NCBI RefSeq assembly: GCF_002214185.1
Contig: NZ_CP022161.1
Coordinates: 1,797,767-1,861,766 of the forward strand
Reading direction: 5' to 3'
Source: Streptomyces capitiformicae
Lineage (GTDB): Bacteria > Actinomycetota > Actinomycetes > Streptomycetales > Streptomycetaceae
Length of the DNA stretch: 64,000 nucleotides
A model generated the notes under the pieces. The model saw only the letters and a list, made by a program, of their open reading frames with translations, was not told the origin of the DNA and searched no databases. Shown piece after piece: positions 55,132-63,553 of this stretch (the first letter of the stretch is position 1; the number at the start of each line of letters is the position of its first letter). A program made the translations under genes and the position numbers.

Positions 55132-55737
55132 TCAAGCGGTAGAGGTGGAGCGGGAGGCCAGCAGGTAGCCGACGGCGTCCGGGGCCAGGCCGGACAGTAC
55201 GGTGCGCTGGTGGAAGTCGGAGACGACACGGGCGAGGGTGCCCCTCCCGTCTCCCCGCGGCTCCTCCCGGGGCGGGGCCAGGCCCGGGGCGAGCGTGCCC
55301 ACCAGCGCCACCGGCAGCCCCTCGAGACGGGCCATCAGCTGCTCCAGCCTGTGCAGCGAGCTCTGGTCGGCCCAGTGCAGGTCGTCCACCGCGAGCAACA
55401 GCGGCTTGCGCCGGGCGAGTGAGCCGACGAGCTGGTCGAGCCAGCCCTCGGCGAGTTCACCGGCGAGTTCACCGGCGAGCGGTTTCCCGGGGCCCGCGGG
55501 CCCCGGGAAACCGTGCAGTTGGCGCAGCACGTCGTAGGGCAGGGCGGTGCCGGAGGGCCGGGCGCGGGTGGACATCGTCTCGAATCCGTGGGCGCGGGCG
55601 GTCCTGACGGCGGCCCGCATCAGGTACGACTTCCCGGACCCGATGCCCCCTTCGATCAGGAGACTGGCTCCCGCGCCGGACGCGGCGGAGGCCAGGACCC
55701 TTTGTAAATCGGACACTTCACAGTCGCGACTGAGCAC
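55132..55737 (-). CDS. Orphan AAA ATPase domain of LAL/MalT-regulator type
   Basis: A 201-residue protein with the ATPase domain usually found at the N-terminus of large LuxR-type (LAL) regulators: Walker A LIEGGIGSGKSYLMRA, LPYDVLRQLHGF, Walker B KPLLLAVDDLHWADQSSLHR, and LVGTLAPGLAP. It stops after 201 residues, with no helical repeats or LuxR HTH, so it is either a truncated relic or a short stand-alone ATPase. A perfect 34-bp palindrome and a duplicated GELAGELAE lie within the coding sequence. It is upstream of a TetR gene on the same strand orientation. Confidence 0.65.
   Translation of the reverse strand: MLSRDCEVSDLQRVLASAASGAGASLLIEGGIGSGKSYLMRAAVRTARAHGFETMSTRARPSGTALPYDVLRQLHGFPGPAGPGKPLAGELAGELAEGWLDQLVGSLARRKPLLLAVDDLHWADQSSLHRLEQLMARLEGLPVALVGTLAPGLAPPREEPRGDGRGTLARVVSDFHQRTVLSGLAPDAVGYLLASRSTSTA
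55480..55513. repeat. Perfect 34-bp palindrome inside a coding region
   Basis: GGTTTCCCGGGGCCCG (55481-55496) meets its exact reverse complement with no loop (55497-55512), and one further C-G pair extends it to 34 bp. It codes for GFPGPAGPGKP in the AAA protein. Just upstream (55450-55479) a 12-bp unit GCGAGTTCACCG is repeated. Confidence 0.85.
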
Positions 55738-55827
55738 ACGAAACCCCTTATCTCGTCCCGTCCCGGAAGTGTGGTGGCTCTCGCGCCCCGCGTGACGCCG
55801 TACGCGGTCCGGGCGGCGCGGCCAGGT

Positions 55828-56487
55828 TCAGAGGCTGTCCACGGCTCCGTGGTTGCTGTGCCACTGCGGGGTGGCCACGCCCCTGAGGACGACTTCCACG
55901 ACGTCCTCCGCGAGGGTCGGCGTGAGCGGCAGGTGACCGAAGAGCACCCGGTAGTAGGCGGTGGAGGCCAGCATGTCGAGCAGCAGGTCGATGTCGGCGT
56001 CGGCACGGATGTCGCCGCGCCGGATGCCCCGGCGCAGAGCGGCGGCCGTGGCGGCGCGGCGCGGGTGGAACAGCTCGTTGAGGAACTCCGACTCCAGCTC
56101 CGGGTCATCGGCGAGGTCCGCGATCAGCGCGGGCAGGGCGCGGCGTCCGACGGTGGTGGTGAAGGCGTGGCTCAGGGTGCGGATGCCGGCGATGAGGTCG
56201 CAGTGGGTGCAGCCGGTGTCGGGGGTGGGTGAGGAACCCATCGTCTGCACGAGCGCGCTGACCACGAGGTGCTGTCGGGAGCGCCAGCGGCGGCGCAGGG
56301 TCGGCTTGGTGGTGCCGGCGCGGGCGGCGACCGCCTCCAGGGTGAGCCGGCCGTAGCCGACCTCGTTGAGGATCTCCAGCACGGCGCTCCGTACGGCGGT
56401 GTCGATGCGTTCGTCGCGCGGGCGGCCCCTCGCGGGCTGCGCCGTGAGCGAGGCGGCACCCTCCGCGCCCTGTGATCTGTTCACCAT
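55828..56487 (-). CDS. TetR-family transcriptional regulator
   Basis: A 219-residue regulator: GRPRDERIDTAVRSAVLEIL, GYGRLTLEAVAARAGTTKPT, LRRRWRSRQHLVVSALVQTM is the DNA-binding domain, and the C-terminal part (RALPALIADLADDPELESEF, LLLDMLASTAYYRVLFGHLP) is the TetR_C_16-type effector domain. ATG 56487 and GTG 56484 are alternative starts. It is divergent from the MFS gene, with a palindrome between them that it most likely binds. Confidence 0.9.
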   Translation of the reverse strand: MVNRSQGAEGAASLTAQPARGRPRDERIDTAVRSAVLEILNEVGYGRLTLEAVAARAGTTKPTLRRRWRSRQHLVVSALVQTMGSSPTPDTGCTHCDLIAGIRTLSHAFTTTVGRRALPALIADLADDPELESEFLNELFHPRRAATAAALRRGIRRGDIRADADIDLLLDMLASTAYYRVLFGHLPLTPTLAEDVVEVVLRGVATPQWHSNHGAVDSL

Positions 56488-56511
56488 GTCTCCAGTACCT
56501 TTACGATTCCG

Positions 56512-56524
56512 TTCCGTATCGGAA
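56512..56524. promoter_or_regulatory. Likely TetR operator (TTCCGTATCGGAA)
   Basis: The 13-bp sequence has perfect 5-bp arms TTCCG/CGGAA around TAT and sits in the middle of the 64-bp gap between the TetR and MFS starts. A second, partial ATTCCG half-site lies 6 bp upstream. This is the usual place and type of a TetR autoregulatory operator. Confidence 0.6.
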
Positions 56525-56551
56525 AGTAATTCTCTCATACGAGGTGACCTC

Positions 56552-58006
56552 ATGTCCCAGCACATCAACGAGTTACCGGAGGACCTGGACAGGCCCGCGA
56601 ACGAGCCGGAGAGCACGCGGCCGAAACGGACGGAGAGCGTCTTCTCCGGCCCGTACCGGGCGCTCAGTCTCGGCGTGATCCTGTCCGTGGGCATGGTCGC
56701 GTTCGAGTCCCTCGGGGTCGCCACCGTCCTGCCCGACATCGCCCGGGACCTGGACGGACTCGGTGCCTACGGGTGGGGTCTGTCCGCGCTGATGCTCGCG
56801 AACATCATCGGCACCGTGCTCGCCGGGCGGACCGCCGACCTGCGCGGCCCGTGGACCCCGGCGGTAGTCGGCATGGCCGTTTTCGCGGCGGGCTGCGCGC
56901 TGGCCGGCGCGGCCGGCTCCTGGCCGCTGTTCCTGGCGGGCCGCTTCCTCCAGGGCCTGGGCGTGGGCGCCGTGATGGCCATGGCCTACACGGTGATCGG
57001 CCTGGCCTACCCCGAGCACCTGCGGGCGAGGATGTTCGCCCTGCTCTCCTCGGCCTGGACGATCCCCTCGCTGATCGGCCCGGTCCTGGCGGGCACCCTG
57101 TCGGACAGCACCACCTGGCGCGCGGTGTTCCTGCTGATGCTGCCGATCGTGGCGGTCGCCGCGCTGCTCGCCCTGCCCGGTCTGCGCCGCCTCGAACGCC
57201 CGCAGGGCGAACGCACGGCGGCCCCGGCCGAGCCGTGGTGGAAAGGCCCGCTGGCCAACTCCGTGCTGCTGACGGTGGGCACCGGCGTGCTGCTCCAGGC
57301 GCTGCTGCTGGAGAACCTGATGCTGCTCGCCGTCCTCGCGGTGACCGGTGCCGCCATCGCCCTGCCGGCGCTGCGCCGGGTCACCCCCGAGGGGACCCTG
57401 ACGGCGCGTGCCGGACTGGGCGCCGGTGTGGTGATCCGGGGGCTGCTGTGCGGGGTGTACTTCGGCAGCGAGGCCTATCTGCCGCTGGGCCTGCAGGAGT
57501 TGCGCGGGCAGAGCGCGTGGGCGGCCGGACTCGGCCTGTCGGCGGGTGCCATCACCTGGGTGGCGGGTTCGGCCTGGCAGGCCAAGCGGGACGCCGCCCC
57601 AGGCGGGCGGACCACCGGCGTGGCCCTCGGCTTCGCCGTCCTGCTGGCCGGTGTCGGCCTGATCACCCTGTCGATCCTGACCGACGCCCTCCCGGCGTGG
57701 TTCGCGGTCGTGGGCTGGGCCATCGGCGGTATCGGCATGGGCGTGGCGTTCAACGCCGCCACCACCGACACGCTGGGGCAGACCCCGGCTGAGCGCCAGG
57801 GCGAGATGAGCGCGGCGCTCCAGCTCGCGCAGACCCTCGCGACCGGTGTGATCGCCGGCCTCGGCGGCGCGGCCCTCGCCCTTTCCGAGCACTACGACGC
57901 GGGCACCCGGGTCGCGCTCGGCTCCCTGTTCGGCCTCACGGCGCTGCTCGCTCTGGTCGGCATCGTGCTCGCCCGGCGTCTGAGGGCCCCGGCCGTCGCC
58001 GGGTGA
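56552..58006 (+). CDS. MFS transporter (drug efflux type)
   Basis: A 484-residue major-facilitator protein with 12-14 membrane helices. Typical MFS blocks are RALSLGVILSVGMVAFESLG, VATVLPDIARDLDGLGAYGW and GRTADLRGPWTPAVVGMAVF (motif A), GRFLQGLGVGAVMAMAYTVI and IPSLIGPVLAGTLSDSTTWR (motif C-like). The layout matches drug:H+ antiporters. ATG 56552 has a GAGGTG site. It is probably repressed by the adjacent TetR protein and relieved by the exported compound. Confidence 0.9.
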   Translation: MSQHINELPEDLDRPANEPESTRPKRTESVFSGPYRALSLGVILSVGMVAFESLGVATVLPDIARDLDGLGAYGWGLSALMLANIIGTVLAGRTADLRGPWTPAVVGMAVFAAGCALAGAAGSWPLFLAGRFLQGLGVGAVMAMAYTVIGLAYPEHLRARMFALLSSAWTIPSLIGPVLAGTLSDSTTWRAVFLLMLPIVAVAALLALPGLRRLERPQGERTAAPAEPWWKGPLANSVLLTVGTGVLLQALLLENLMLLAVLAVTGAAIALPALRRVTPEGTLTARAGLGAGVVIRGLLCGVYFGSEAYLPLGLQELRGQSAWAAGLGLSAGAITWVAGSAWQAKRDAAPGGRTTGVALGFAVLLAGVGLITLSILTDALPAWFAVVGWAIGGIGMGVAFNAATTDTLGQTPAERQGEMSAALQLAQTLATGVIAGLGGAALALSEHYDAGTRVALGSLFGLTALLALVGIVLARRLRAPAVAG

Positions 58007-58170
58007 CGAGACTCCCGACCGGGTCGCAGCCCGGCCGGGAGGTACGCCGTGTACGGCCCGCCAACGCGCGGGCGGGCCGCACACGGCCCGGAGCGTCCGG
58101 ACTCTCCTGGCGGACAGTGTGCGTGTCTCCTTGCCCGTCGCGCGCCCACCGCGCCGAGAGGGACGTCCCG

Positions 58171-58230
58171 GCGGAACTGCGAAAGCCTCGCCCGGTCACA
58201 ACGGCCTGGGCGAGGCTTTCGGAGTTCCGC
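58171..58230. terminator. Long bidirectional hairpin terminator
   Basis: CGAAAGCCTCGCCC (58180-58193) pairs perfectly with 58208-58221 across a 14-nt loop. The stem continues outward after one mismatch for eight more pairs (GCGGAACT at 58171-58178 with AGTTCCGC at 58223-58230). It lies between the convergent ends of the MFS gene and the methyltransferase remnant. A smaller hairpin (CTCCCGACCGGG at 58011-58022 with CCCGGCCGGGAG) comes just after the MFS stop. Confidence 0.75.
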
Positions 58231-58233
58231 CCG

Positions 58234-58948
58234 TCAGACGGCCGTGCAGTGGAGCATGGTCAGCGGCGGGTTGCCCAGGAAGTCCGCCCAGTACTCCTCG
58301 CCCCGCTCGCGCAGGCCCTCCTCCGACACGTGCAACGGCACCCATGTCACGTCGCGGAAACCCGCCCGGGTGAGGCTCTGCTCGTACACCTCGCGGTGCG
58401 GATACGAGGTGACGAACTCGACAGGCGGGTCGAGCTGGGCGACGATCCGGACCCTGGGACCGATCGGGCCGTGGGCCACGGGCTCGTACGTGAAGCCGTA
58501 CTTGGCCATGGACGGACCGTCGAACCGGTAGGCGGGCGCCTGGGTCAGCACGAGGAAGCGGGCGCCGGGTGCCAGGCTGCGGCGTACCGCCCGGCACATG
58601 TCCTCCATCTCGGCGGCGTCCTTCGGGTAGTTGAGAAGGTAGACGGCGCTCGCCACGTCGAACGGCCGCTCGGGGACCGGCAGGTCGGTGGCGTCGGCGA
58701 CCGTGTAGCGCACCCCGAGCGGGGCGCGCTCCTCGATCGCGCGGGCGGCGGCGACCATCTCGGTGGAAACGTCCGCGCCGAGCACCTCGGCGGCGCCCAG
58801 GCGCTTGATCTGACGGCTGTACAGCGGGGTTGGGGCTGGTCCTCCCCAGCGCGAACCCGGCGATCTCGACGGCACGGCGCATGGCGGCTTCCTCGGCCGG
58901 GGACGCCGACCGCGCAACCGGCCCGTCTCCTGTCGTCCGGCCCGTCAC
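58234..58948 (-). pseudogene. Chimera of a RibD-like N-terminus and a SAM methyltransferase C-terminus
   Basis: From GTG 58948, coupled to the stop of the FGE gene, the frame reads EEAAMRRAVEIAGFALGRTS and PNP, the start of RibD-type deaminases (usual form 'M..A..LA..GLGRTSPNP'). At about 58825 it switches to another frame in which YSRQIKRLGAAEVLGADVST, EMVAAARAIEERAPLGVRYT and DVASAVYLLNYPKDAAEME are a class I SAM methyltransferase, ending GNPPLTMLHCTAV at 58234. The methyltransferase lacks its GxGxG SAM loop and the deaminase its zinc site, so this is a deletion fusion and inactive. Small-molecule methylation was the former role of the second half. Confidence 0.78.
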
Positions 58949-59927
58949 GGCGTCTCCGCGAGGCGGAAGCCCATGGCGTAGATGTCGCGTGCGTACCAGC
59001 CGTGGCGGCGGCGAGTGCGGGCGAGGTCGCCGAAGCGGGTGAAGCTGCCGCCGCGGGCGATGCGGTAGGTGCCGCGGGTGACGGCGAGGTCGTCGGCGAC
59101 TGTGCCGCCGCCGGGGTAGGGGAGATAGTCGTCGGCGGTGTACTCCTCGACGTTGCCCGCCATGTCGTACACCCCGAAGGGCGAACGCCCGGTCGGGTAC
59201 ACGCCGATCGGGGTGGTGGCCAGCGGCCCGGACTCGACGGTGTTGGCGTGCTCGGGCTCGAACGCCTCGCCCCAGGGGAACTCCCGTCCCTCGGGTCCGG
59301 CGGCGGCGTACTCCCACTCCGCCTCGGTCGACAGCCGGAAGGCGCGGCCGGTGCGGTCGGCGAGCCACGCGGCGTAGGCGTCGGCGGCCTCGGGCGACAC
59401 CGTCCACACGGGGTGGTTGCCGAGCCCGTCGGGGTAGACGCCGAAGCGCCATGAGGTCGGCAGCTCGGTGGAGCCGGTGTCCTCCAGGAAGCGCCGGAAC
59501 TCGGCGTTGGTGACCGGGTGCAGCGCGATGCGGAACGCGGGCAGCTCCGCCTCGTGTTCGGGGCATTCCTTGGCGATCCAGTCCTCGATCACCCCGGCGT
59601 GCCGCCAGCGCGCGGTGACCCGGCCGACTCCGTCCTCCTGCAGGCCGAGCCGGACGCGGGAGGCGGGGACGTCGGCCATGGGCGGGGCGTCGGGGCGGAT
59701 GCGCGGATCGCCGACCAGGCCGAGGCAGGTGCCCGCCACGTACCGGCGCGCGAAGGACAGCTCGGGTCCTCGGCGACGGCGACGAGGGTCTCGGCCAGTA
59801 CGGAGAGCAGGTCGCGGTGGTCGCGCAGTGGCCAGGGGTCGGTACGGGTCACGTAGGAGTCGGGCAGCCCCATCGCAGCCCGGTCGGAGAGGGTGTTGGG
59901 GTTGGCCATCACCGGGATGTCGGTCAT
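58945..59927 (-). pseudogene. SUMF1/EgtB/FGE-type enzyme with a frameshift near the N-terminus
   Basis: Translation from ATG 59927 (GGAGGACCCC site) gives MTDIPVMANPNTLSDRAAMG and continues to VAVAEDP. One base is missing near 59765 (GACCCGAGCTG where GACCCGGAGCTG would be needed); the remaining frame gives ELSFARRYVAGTCLGLVGDP, then the FGE-sulfatase domain: HPVTNAEFRRFLEDTG, RLSTEAEWEYAAAGPEGREF, FGVYDMAGNVEEYTADDYLP, and RGGSFTRFGDLARTRRRHGW. The family includes formylglycine-generating enzymes and EgtB-type non-heme iron enzymes. The start overlaps the SGNH stop (ATGA). A sequencing error is a real alternative to a true pseudogene. Confidence 0.72.
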
Positions 59928-61258
59928 GGGGTCCTCCCGTCGTGGCTCGGGGCGGGTTTCGCCGGGGCACATGCGGTCAACAGTGCGGTGGGCACGGCGT
60001 CGGCCACCGCGCGGTAGCCGGCGTCATTGAGGTGGATGTGATCGCCTGAGTCGTACGCGGCGCGCACCCGCTGGGGGTCGGCGGGGTCGCGTACGGCCGC
60101 GTCGAAGTCGGCCACGGCGTCGAACTCCGGGGAGGTGCGCAGCGCGGCGTTGAGGGCGGCGCGCTCCGTCTCGGCCCCGGCCGTCCACAGCGGCGAGTCC
60201 TTGAAGGGGGTGAGGGTTCCTACGACGACGGGGATACCGCGGTCGTGAAGCCGGCCGGCCAGGGTGCGCAGCCCGGCCAGGACCTCCTCGGCGCTCGCGT
60301 AGGGGGCGAGCTGGAGGTCGTTGATGCCTTCGTAGAGGACGGCGGCGCACACCCCGGACTGGTCCAGGACGTCCCGGTCGAGCCGGCCGAGCGCGCTGGT
60401 GCCGCGCTGCGGGCGCTCGGTCTCGGTGCCGTCGCGCAGGACGCGGTTGCCGCCGAGGCCCTTGTTGAGGACGCCGATGCCCTTCGTCGCGGGGGCTGCA
60501 GCGAGGCGGCGGGCGAAGGCATCGGTCCAGCGGCCGTTGCCGTTCGGGCTGGAGCCGGAGCCGTCGGTCTGCGAGTCGCCGAGCGCGACGACGGTGCCGC
60601 GCGTGTCCACGCCGCGCACATCGACGCCGGTCAGGAAGAACCAGGAGGTCTCGGTGCGGGTGAAGGCCGCCGCGCCCGGTTCGCCGGTGTGGTCGCCGGG
60701 TTCGGACAGGTGGTTGGTCTGCTGGGCCAGCCAGTGCCAGGTGGCAGGGCCGGTCGGCTCGGGCAGGTACACGCTCACCAGCAGATCGGCGCCCGCCGGC
60801 ACGTCGTACGGCAGCGGGTCGCGGACGGTCTGCGACCCGGCGGCCACGGTGGTACCGGAGGCGCCGTCGAACGTGACGGGGCGCAGGCTGCCGGGCACGG
60901 CCACCGCCGACCCGGACGACTCGGCCCGCCCCACCGTGACCCGGCCGAGTACCAGCGGTGCGGTCCCGTGCGCGTTGGACAGCCTGAGCCGAATCTCGTC
61001 GCCGCCGATCGAGGTGTGCACGGCCATCCGTACGGTGCGGTCCACGAACCCCGTCTGCGAGACCCCGTCCGGCGCGGCCGGCGCGGGCGCGGTACCCCAG
61101 GTGCCGGCCCAGCCCCTCCCGCCGGGCTGGGCGGCGGCCAAGGGGGCGGTGCCCAGCAGGGCCGCGCCCAGCAGTGCCCCGGCGACCGCACCGGCGAGCG
61201 GCCCACGGCGTTTCCACCGGACGGGGGCCTGAGCGCCCTGCCCGCGGGTGTCGCTCAT
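59924..61258 (-). CDS. Secreted SGNH/GDSL hydrolase
   Basis: A 444-residue protein with a signal peptide (RWKRRGPLAGAVAGALLGAA, LLGTAPLAAAQPGG). A beta-domain (GWAGTWGTAPAPAAPDGVSQ, VRMAVHTSIGGDEIRLRLSN, HGTAPLVLGRVTVG) precedes the SGNH hydrolase with block I VVALGDSQTDGSGSS, block III VLYEGINDLQ and the catalytic Asp/His in SGDHIHLNDAGYRAVAD. The architecture is that of extracellular esterases in Streptomyces. It heads a coupled row: its ATG overlaps a short C-terminal fragment upstream and its stop overlaps the FGE-like gene. Confidence 0.9.
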   Translation of the reverse strand: MSDTRGQGAQAPVRWKRRGPLAGAVAGALLGAALLGTAPLAAAQPGGRGWAGTWGTAPAPAAPDGVSQTGFVDRTVRMAVHTSIGGDEIRLRLSNAHGTAPLVLGRVTVGRAESSGSAVAVPGSLRPVTFDGASGTTVAAGSQTVRDPLPYDVPAGADLLVSVYLPEPTGPATWHWLAQQTNHLSEPGDHTGEPGAAAFTRTETSWFFLTGVDVRGVDTRGTVVALGDSQTDGSGSSPNGNGRWTDAFARRLAAAPATKGIGVLNKGLGGNRVLRDGTETERPQRGTSALGRLDRDVLDQSGVCAAVLYEGINDLQLAPYASAEEVLAGLRTLAGRLHDRGIPVVVGTLTPFKDSPLWTAGAETERAALNAALRTSPEFDAVADFDAAVRDPADPQRVRAAYDSGDHIHLNDAGYRAVADAVPTALLTACAPAKPAPSHDGRTP

Positions 61259-61377
61259 CGGTCCTCGGACCCGGGTGTGGCGGTGCCGGGGTCCTCGCAG
61301 GTCGCGGGGGTGTCCGTGGCGCGGTAGGTGCCCACCAGGTAGTGGAGGTCGGCCGTGCCCCGGGGTCGGAACGTCAC
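61255..61377 (-). pseudogene. C-terminal fragment of an unidentified gene
   Basis: The 40-residue frame from GTG 61377 (VTFRPRGTADLHYLVGTYRA, TDTPATCEDPGTATPGSEDR) ends by an ATGA overlap with the SGNH gene, as a genuine upstream operon partner would. The body of that gene is gone; the helicase stop at 61388 lies 11 bp further up. It marks a recombination boundary between the damaged SGNH operon and the defence-like genes to the right. Confidence 0.45.
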
Positions 61378-61387
61378 CCCGGGTGGG

Positions 61388-63553
61388 TCATCGCTCGTGT
61401 CGGACGAAGCGCACCGGTTCCGTGAGCACGGCGGCGGCGGACTCCGTGTCGGCCAGCCGGGCCGACAATGTGGCCTCGGCCAGGCGTGGCGGAAGGGCCT
61501 CGCCGAACTTCAGTCCGCGTACCGCGCGTTCGTCCACGTCCGGCAGGCACAGCCGGTCGGTCGCATCCTTCGTCACATCACCCCAGGTGTGCACGGTGAT
61601 GTCCTCACGCAGCCGGATCCAGCGGTCGCTGATGTGTTGTCCCGGCACAGCGACGGTGTCGAGGGTCGCGGCGAGTGTGGCGTTCGCACGGTGGCCCGCC
61701 CAGGTCCACCAGCGCATCTGTCCCGCCCTGTCCTGAACGATCAAGGTGCCTCCGGGGTGCACCCGCTCCAGGTACTGCTCACGAGTCCGTCGCAGAGTAC
61801 TGACCGCCCGTCCCGTCAGCTTCACAGGCGGGTCCTCACCCAGCAATACCCGGCGTTCCGCGCGGGTGAGCTCGTAAGAGCCCGCCGAACCGAATCCGGG
61901 GCTGCTCCACTTGGCCTTCCCTCCCCCGTCGACGGGTTCGACGAAGCAGCGCTTGCGCCGCCAGTCGATGTAGGTGACCTGCCAGCTCCGGCCGGCCAGC
62001 AGCAGCCGACGCGGGCCGTCGACCCGTTCGGTGAGGAGGCTGGGATCGGTCCGGCCGATCTCCGTACGTCCCTGCAGGACGGTGAACTGCGGAGGTGCGG
62101 TGAACACGGCGGTGAGGTTCATGAAGTGACGGTGTCCGAAGCGCCGTTCCGCCTCCGGGCCGATGAACAGCATGCCGCCGTCCCGGTCCAGGTACCCCTG
62201 GTCGACGAGGTGGCGCACGATCGGCTCGGCCGGCGCGCCGAAGGGGCCTAGCCCGTTCCACCATTCCTGCCACAGGTGCTCGCCGACACGGTTCTCCTGC
62301 AGGCACAGGGCGAGGAGTTGCTGGGCGACGATGTGCCGGGGCTCCGGTGGTGCCACGACCGGCTCCACCCATCCCTGCGACCATGTGAGCAGCAGTCCGG
62401 CCGCTCCCAGCAGGCCGTCCTCGTCCAGGGCGAGGAACAGGCAGTTGCGTGCGGTGCCTTCGCGGCGTCCGGAGCGGCCGAGCCGCTGGAGGAAGGAGGC
62501 CACCGAGGCTGGGGCGTCGATCTGGATGACCCGGTCCAGGTCACCGACGTCGATGCCGAGTTCCAGCGTGCTGGTGGAGATGATCACGCAGTCGCGGGCC
62601 TCGGCGAAGGCCGCCTCGGCACGTCGGCGCTCGTCCAGGGAGAGTGAGGCGTGTGAGAGGAAGGTGGTGACGCCCTTCGCCAGGAGCTTCTCCCCGAGTT
62701 CCTCCACGTATCGCCGTGACTCGCAGAAGACGAGGCGCTTCTCGCCACGGTGCAGGGCGGCGATGACGGTGGCGGCGTTGTCGAGCGAGCCGACGTAGTC
62801 GAGTTGGACGTCTCCCGGTGGGACGGTGGTGGCCGGGCCACCGGTTACTGCGGGTGGAGACCCGACCCCGGTTGCCACGACGGGTGGGGAGTCGGAGAGG
62901 TGAGGAGCGATCACCTGTCCCGGCCGCTTGCTCGCCCCTGAGCCCTGCAGCCAGGTGAGCAGTGCGTCGGGGTTGCCGACGGTCGCCGAGAGGCCGACTC
63001 GTTGCACTGGCCGGCCCGCTACCCGTTGCAGCCGTTCCAGGACGGCGAGGAGGTGCCATCCCCGGTCGTCACCGGCGAAGGCGTGCACCTCGTCCACCAC
63101 GACGGCCCGCACCCCGGAGAAGAACGAGGTGTGGTCGACGTTGGCGCTCACCAGCATCGCTTCGAGCGATTCCGGTGTGGTGAGCAGGACGTCGGGACGC
63201 GCCGCGAGGATCCTTTTGCGCGCACCGGCCGTGGTGTCGCCGTGCCACAGGGCCGCGGTGCGGCCCAGCCAGGAGGTGTAGGTCTCCCACCTCGGCAGCA
63301 GGTTGTTGAGCAGTGCCTTCAGCGGACAGACATAGAGGACGGACGTACCGCTCCACCGCTCCGCCGTCATCCGGGTCAGCAGAGGGAAGGCGGCCGCCTC
63401 GGTCTTGCCGCCCGCTGTGGGGGCGAGGAGGACGGCGTCGTCTCCGCAGGCCAGGGGAGTGACCGCTGCTTCCTGGAGTGGGCGCAGGCTCCGCCATCCC
63501 AGGGTGTTCACGATGTGGTGAAGGAGCGCCGGGTCGAGATCCCCGCCACTCAC
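61388..63553 (-). CDS. Lhr-type DEAD/DEAH helicase (BrxHI-like)
   Basis: A 721-residue superfamily 2 helicase: Q-motif region LGWRSLRPLQEAAVTPLACG, motif I LLAPTAGGKTEAAAFPLLTR, Ia LYVCPLKALLNNLLPRWETY, Ib LLTTPESLEAMLVS, DEVH in RAVVVDEVHAFAGDDRGWH, motif III VGLSATVGNPDALLTWL, and motifs IV-VI RLVFCESRRYVEELGEKLL, STSTLELGIDVGDLDRVIQI and SFLQRLGRSGRREGTARNC. The C-terminal 300 residues resemble the Lhr-core extension. It overlaps the ATP-binding protein gene at 63550 by 4 bp. Such a helicase next to a BrxD-type protein is a feature of type 2 BREX (Pgl-like) loci. Confidence 0.85.
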   Translation of the reverse strand: MSGGDLDPALLHHIVNTLGWRSLRPLQEAAVTPLACGDDAVLLAPTAGGKTEAAAFPLLTRMTAERWSGTSVLYVCPLKALLNNLLPRWETYTSWLGRTAALWHGDTTAGARKRILAARPDVLLTTPESLEAMLVSANVDHTSFFSGVRAVVVDEVHAFAGDDRGWHLLAVLERLQRVAGRPVQRVGLSATVGNPDALLTWLQGSGASKRPGQVIAPHLSDSPPVVATGVGSPPAVTGGPATTVPPGDVQLDYVGSLDNAATVIAALHRGEKRLVFCESRRYVEELGEKLLAKGVTTFLSHASLSLDERRRAEAAFAEARDCVIISTSTLELGIDVGDLDRVIQIDAPASVASFLQRLGRSGRREGTARNCLFLALDEDGLLGAAGLLLTWSQGWVEPVVAPPEPRHIVAQQLLALCLQENRVGEHLWQEWWNGLGPFGAPAEPIVRHLVDQGYLDRDGGMLFIGPEAERRFGHRHFMNLTAVFTAPPQFTVLQGRTEIGRTDPSLLTERVDGPRRLLLAGRSWQVTYIDWRRKRCFVEPVDGGGKAKWSSPGFGSAGSYELTRAERRVLLGEDPPVKLTGRAVSTLRRTREQYLERVHPGGTLIVQDRAGQMRWWTWAGHRANATLAATLDTVAVPGQHISDRWIRLREDITVHTWGDVTKDATDRLCLPDVDERAVRGLKFGEALPPRLAEATLSARLADTESAAAVLTEPVRFVRHER

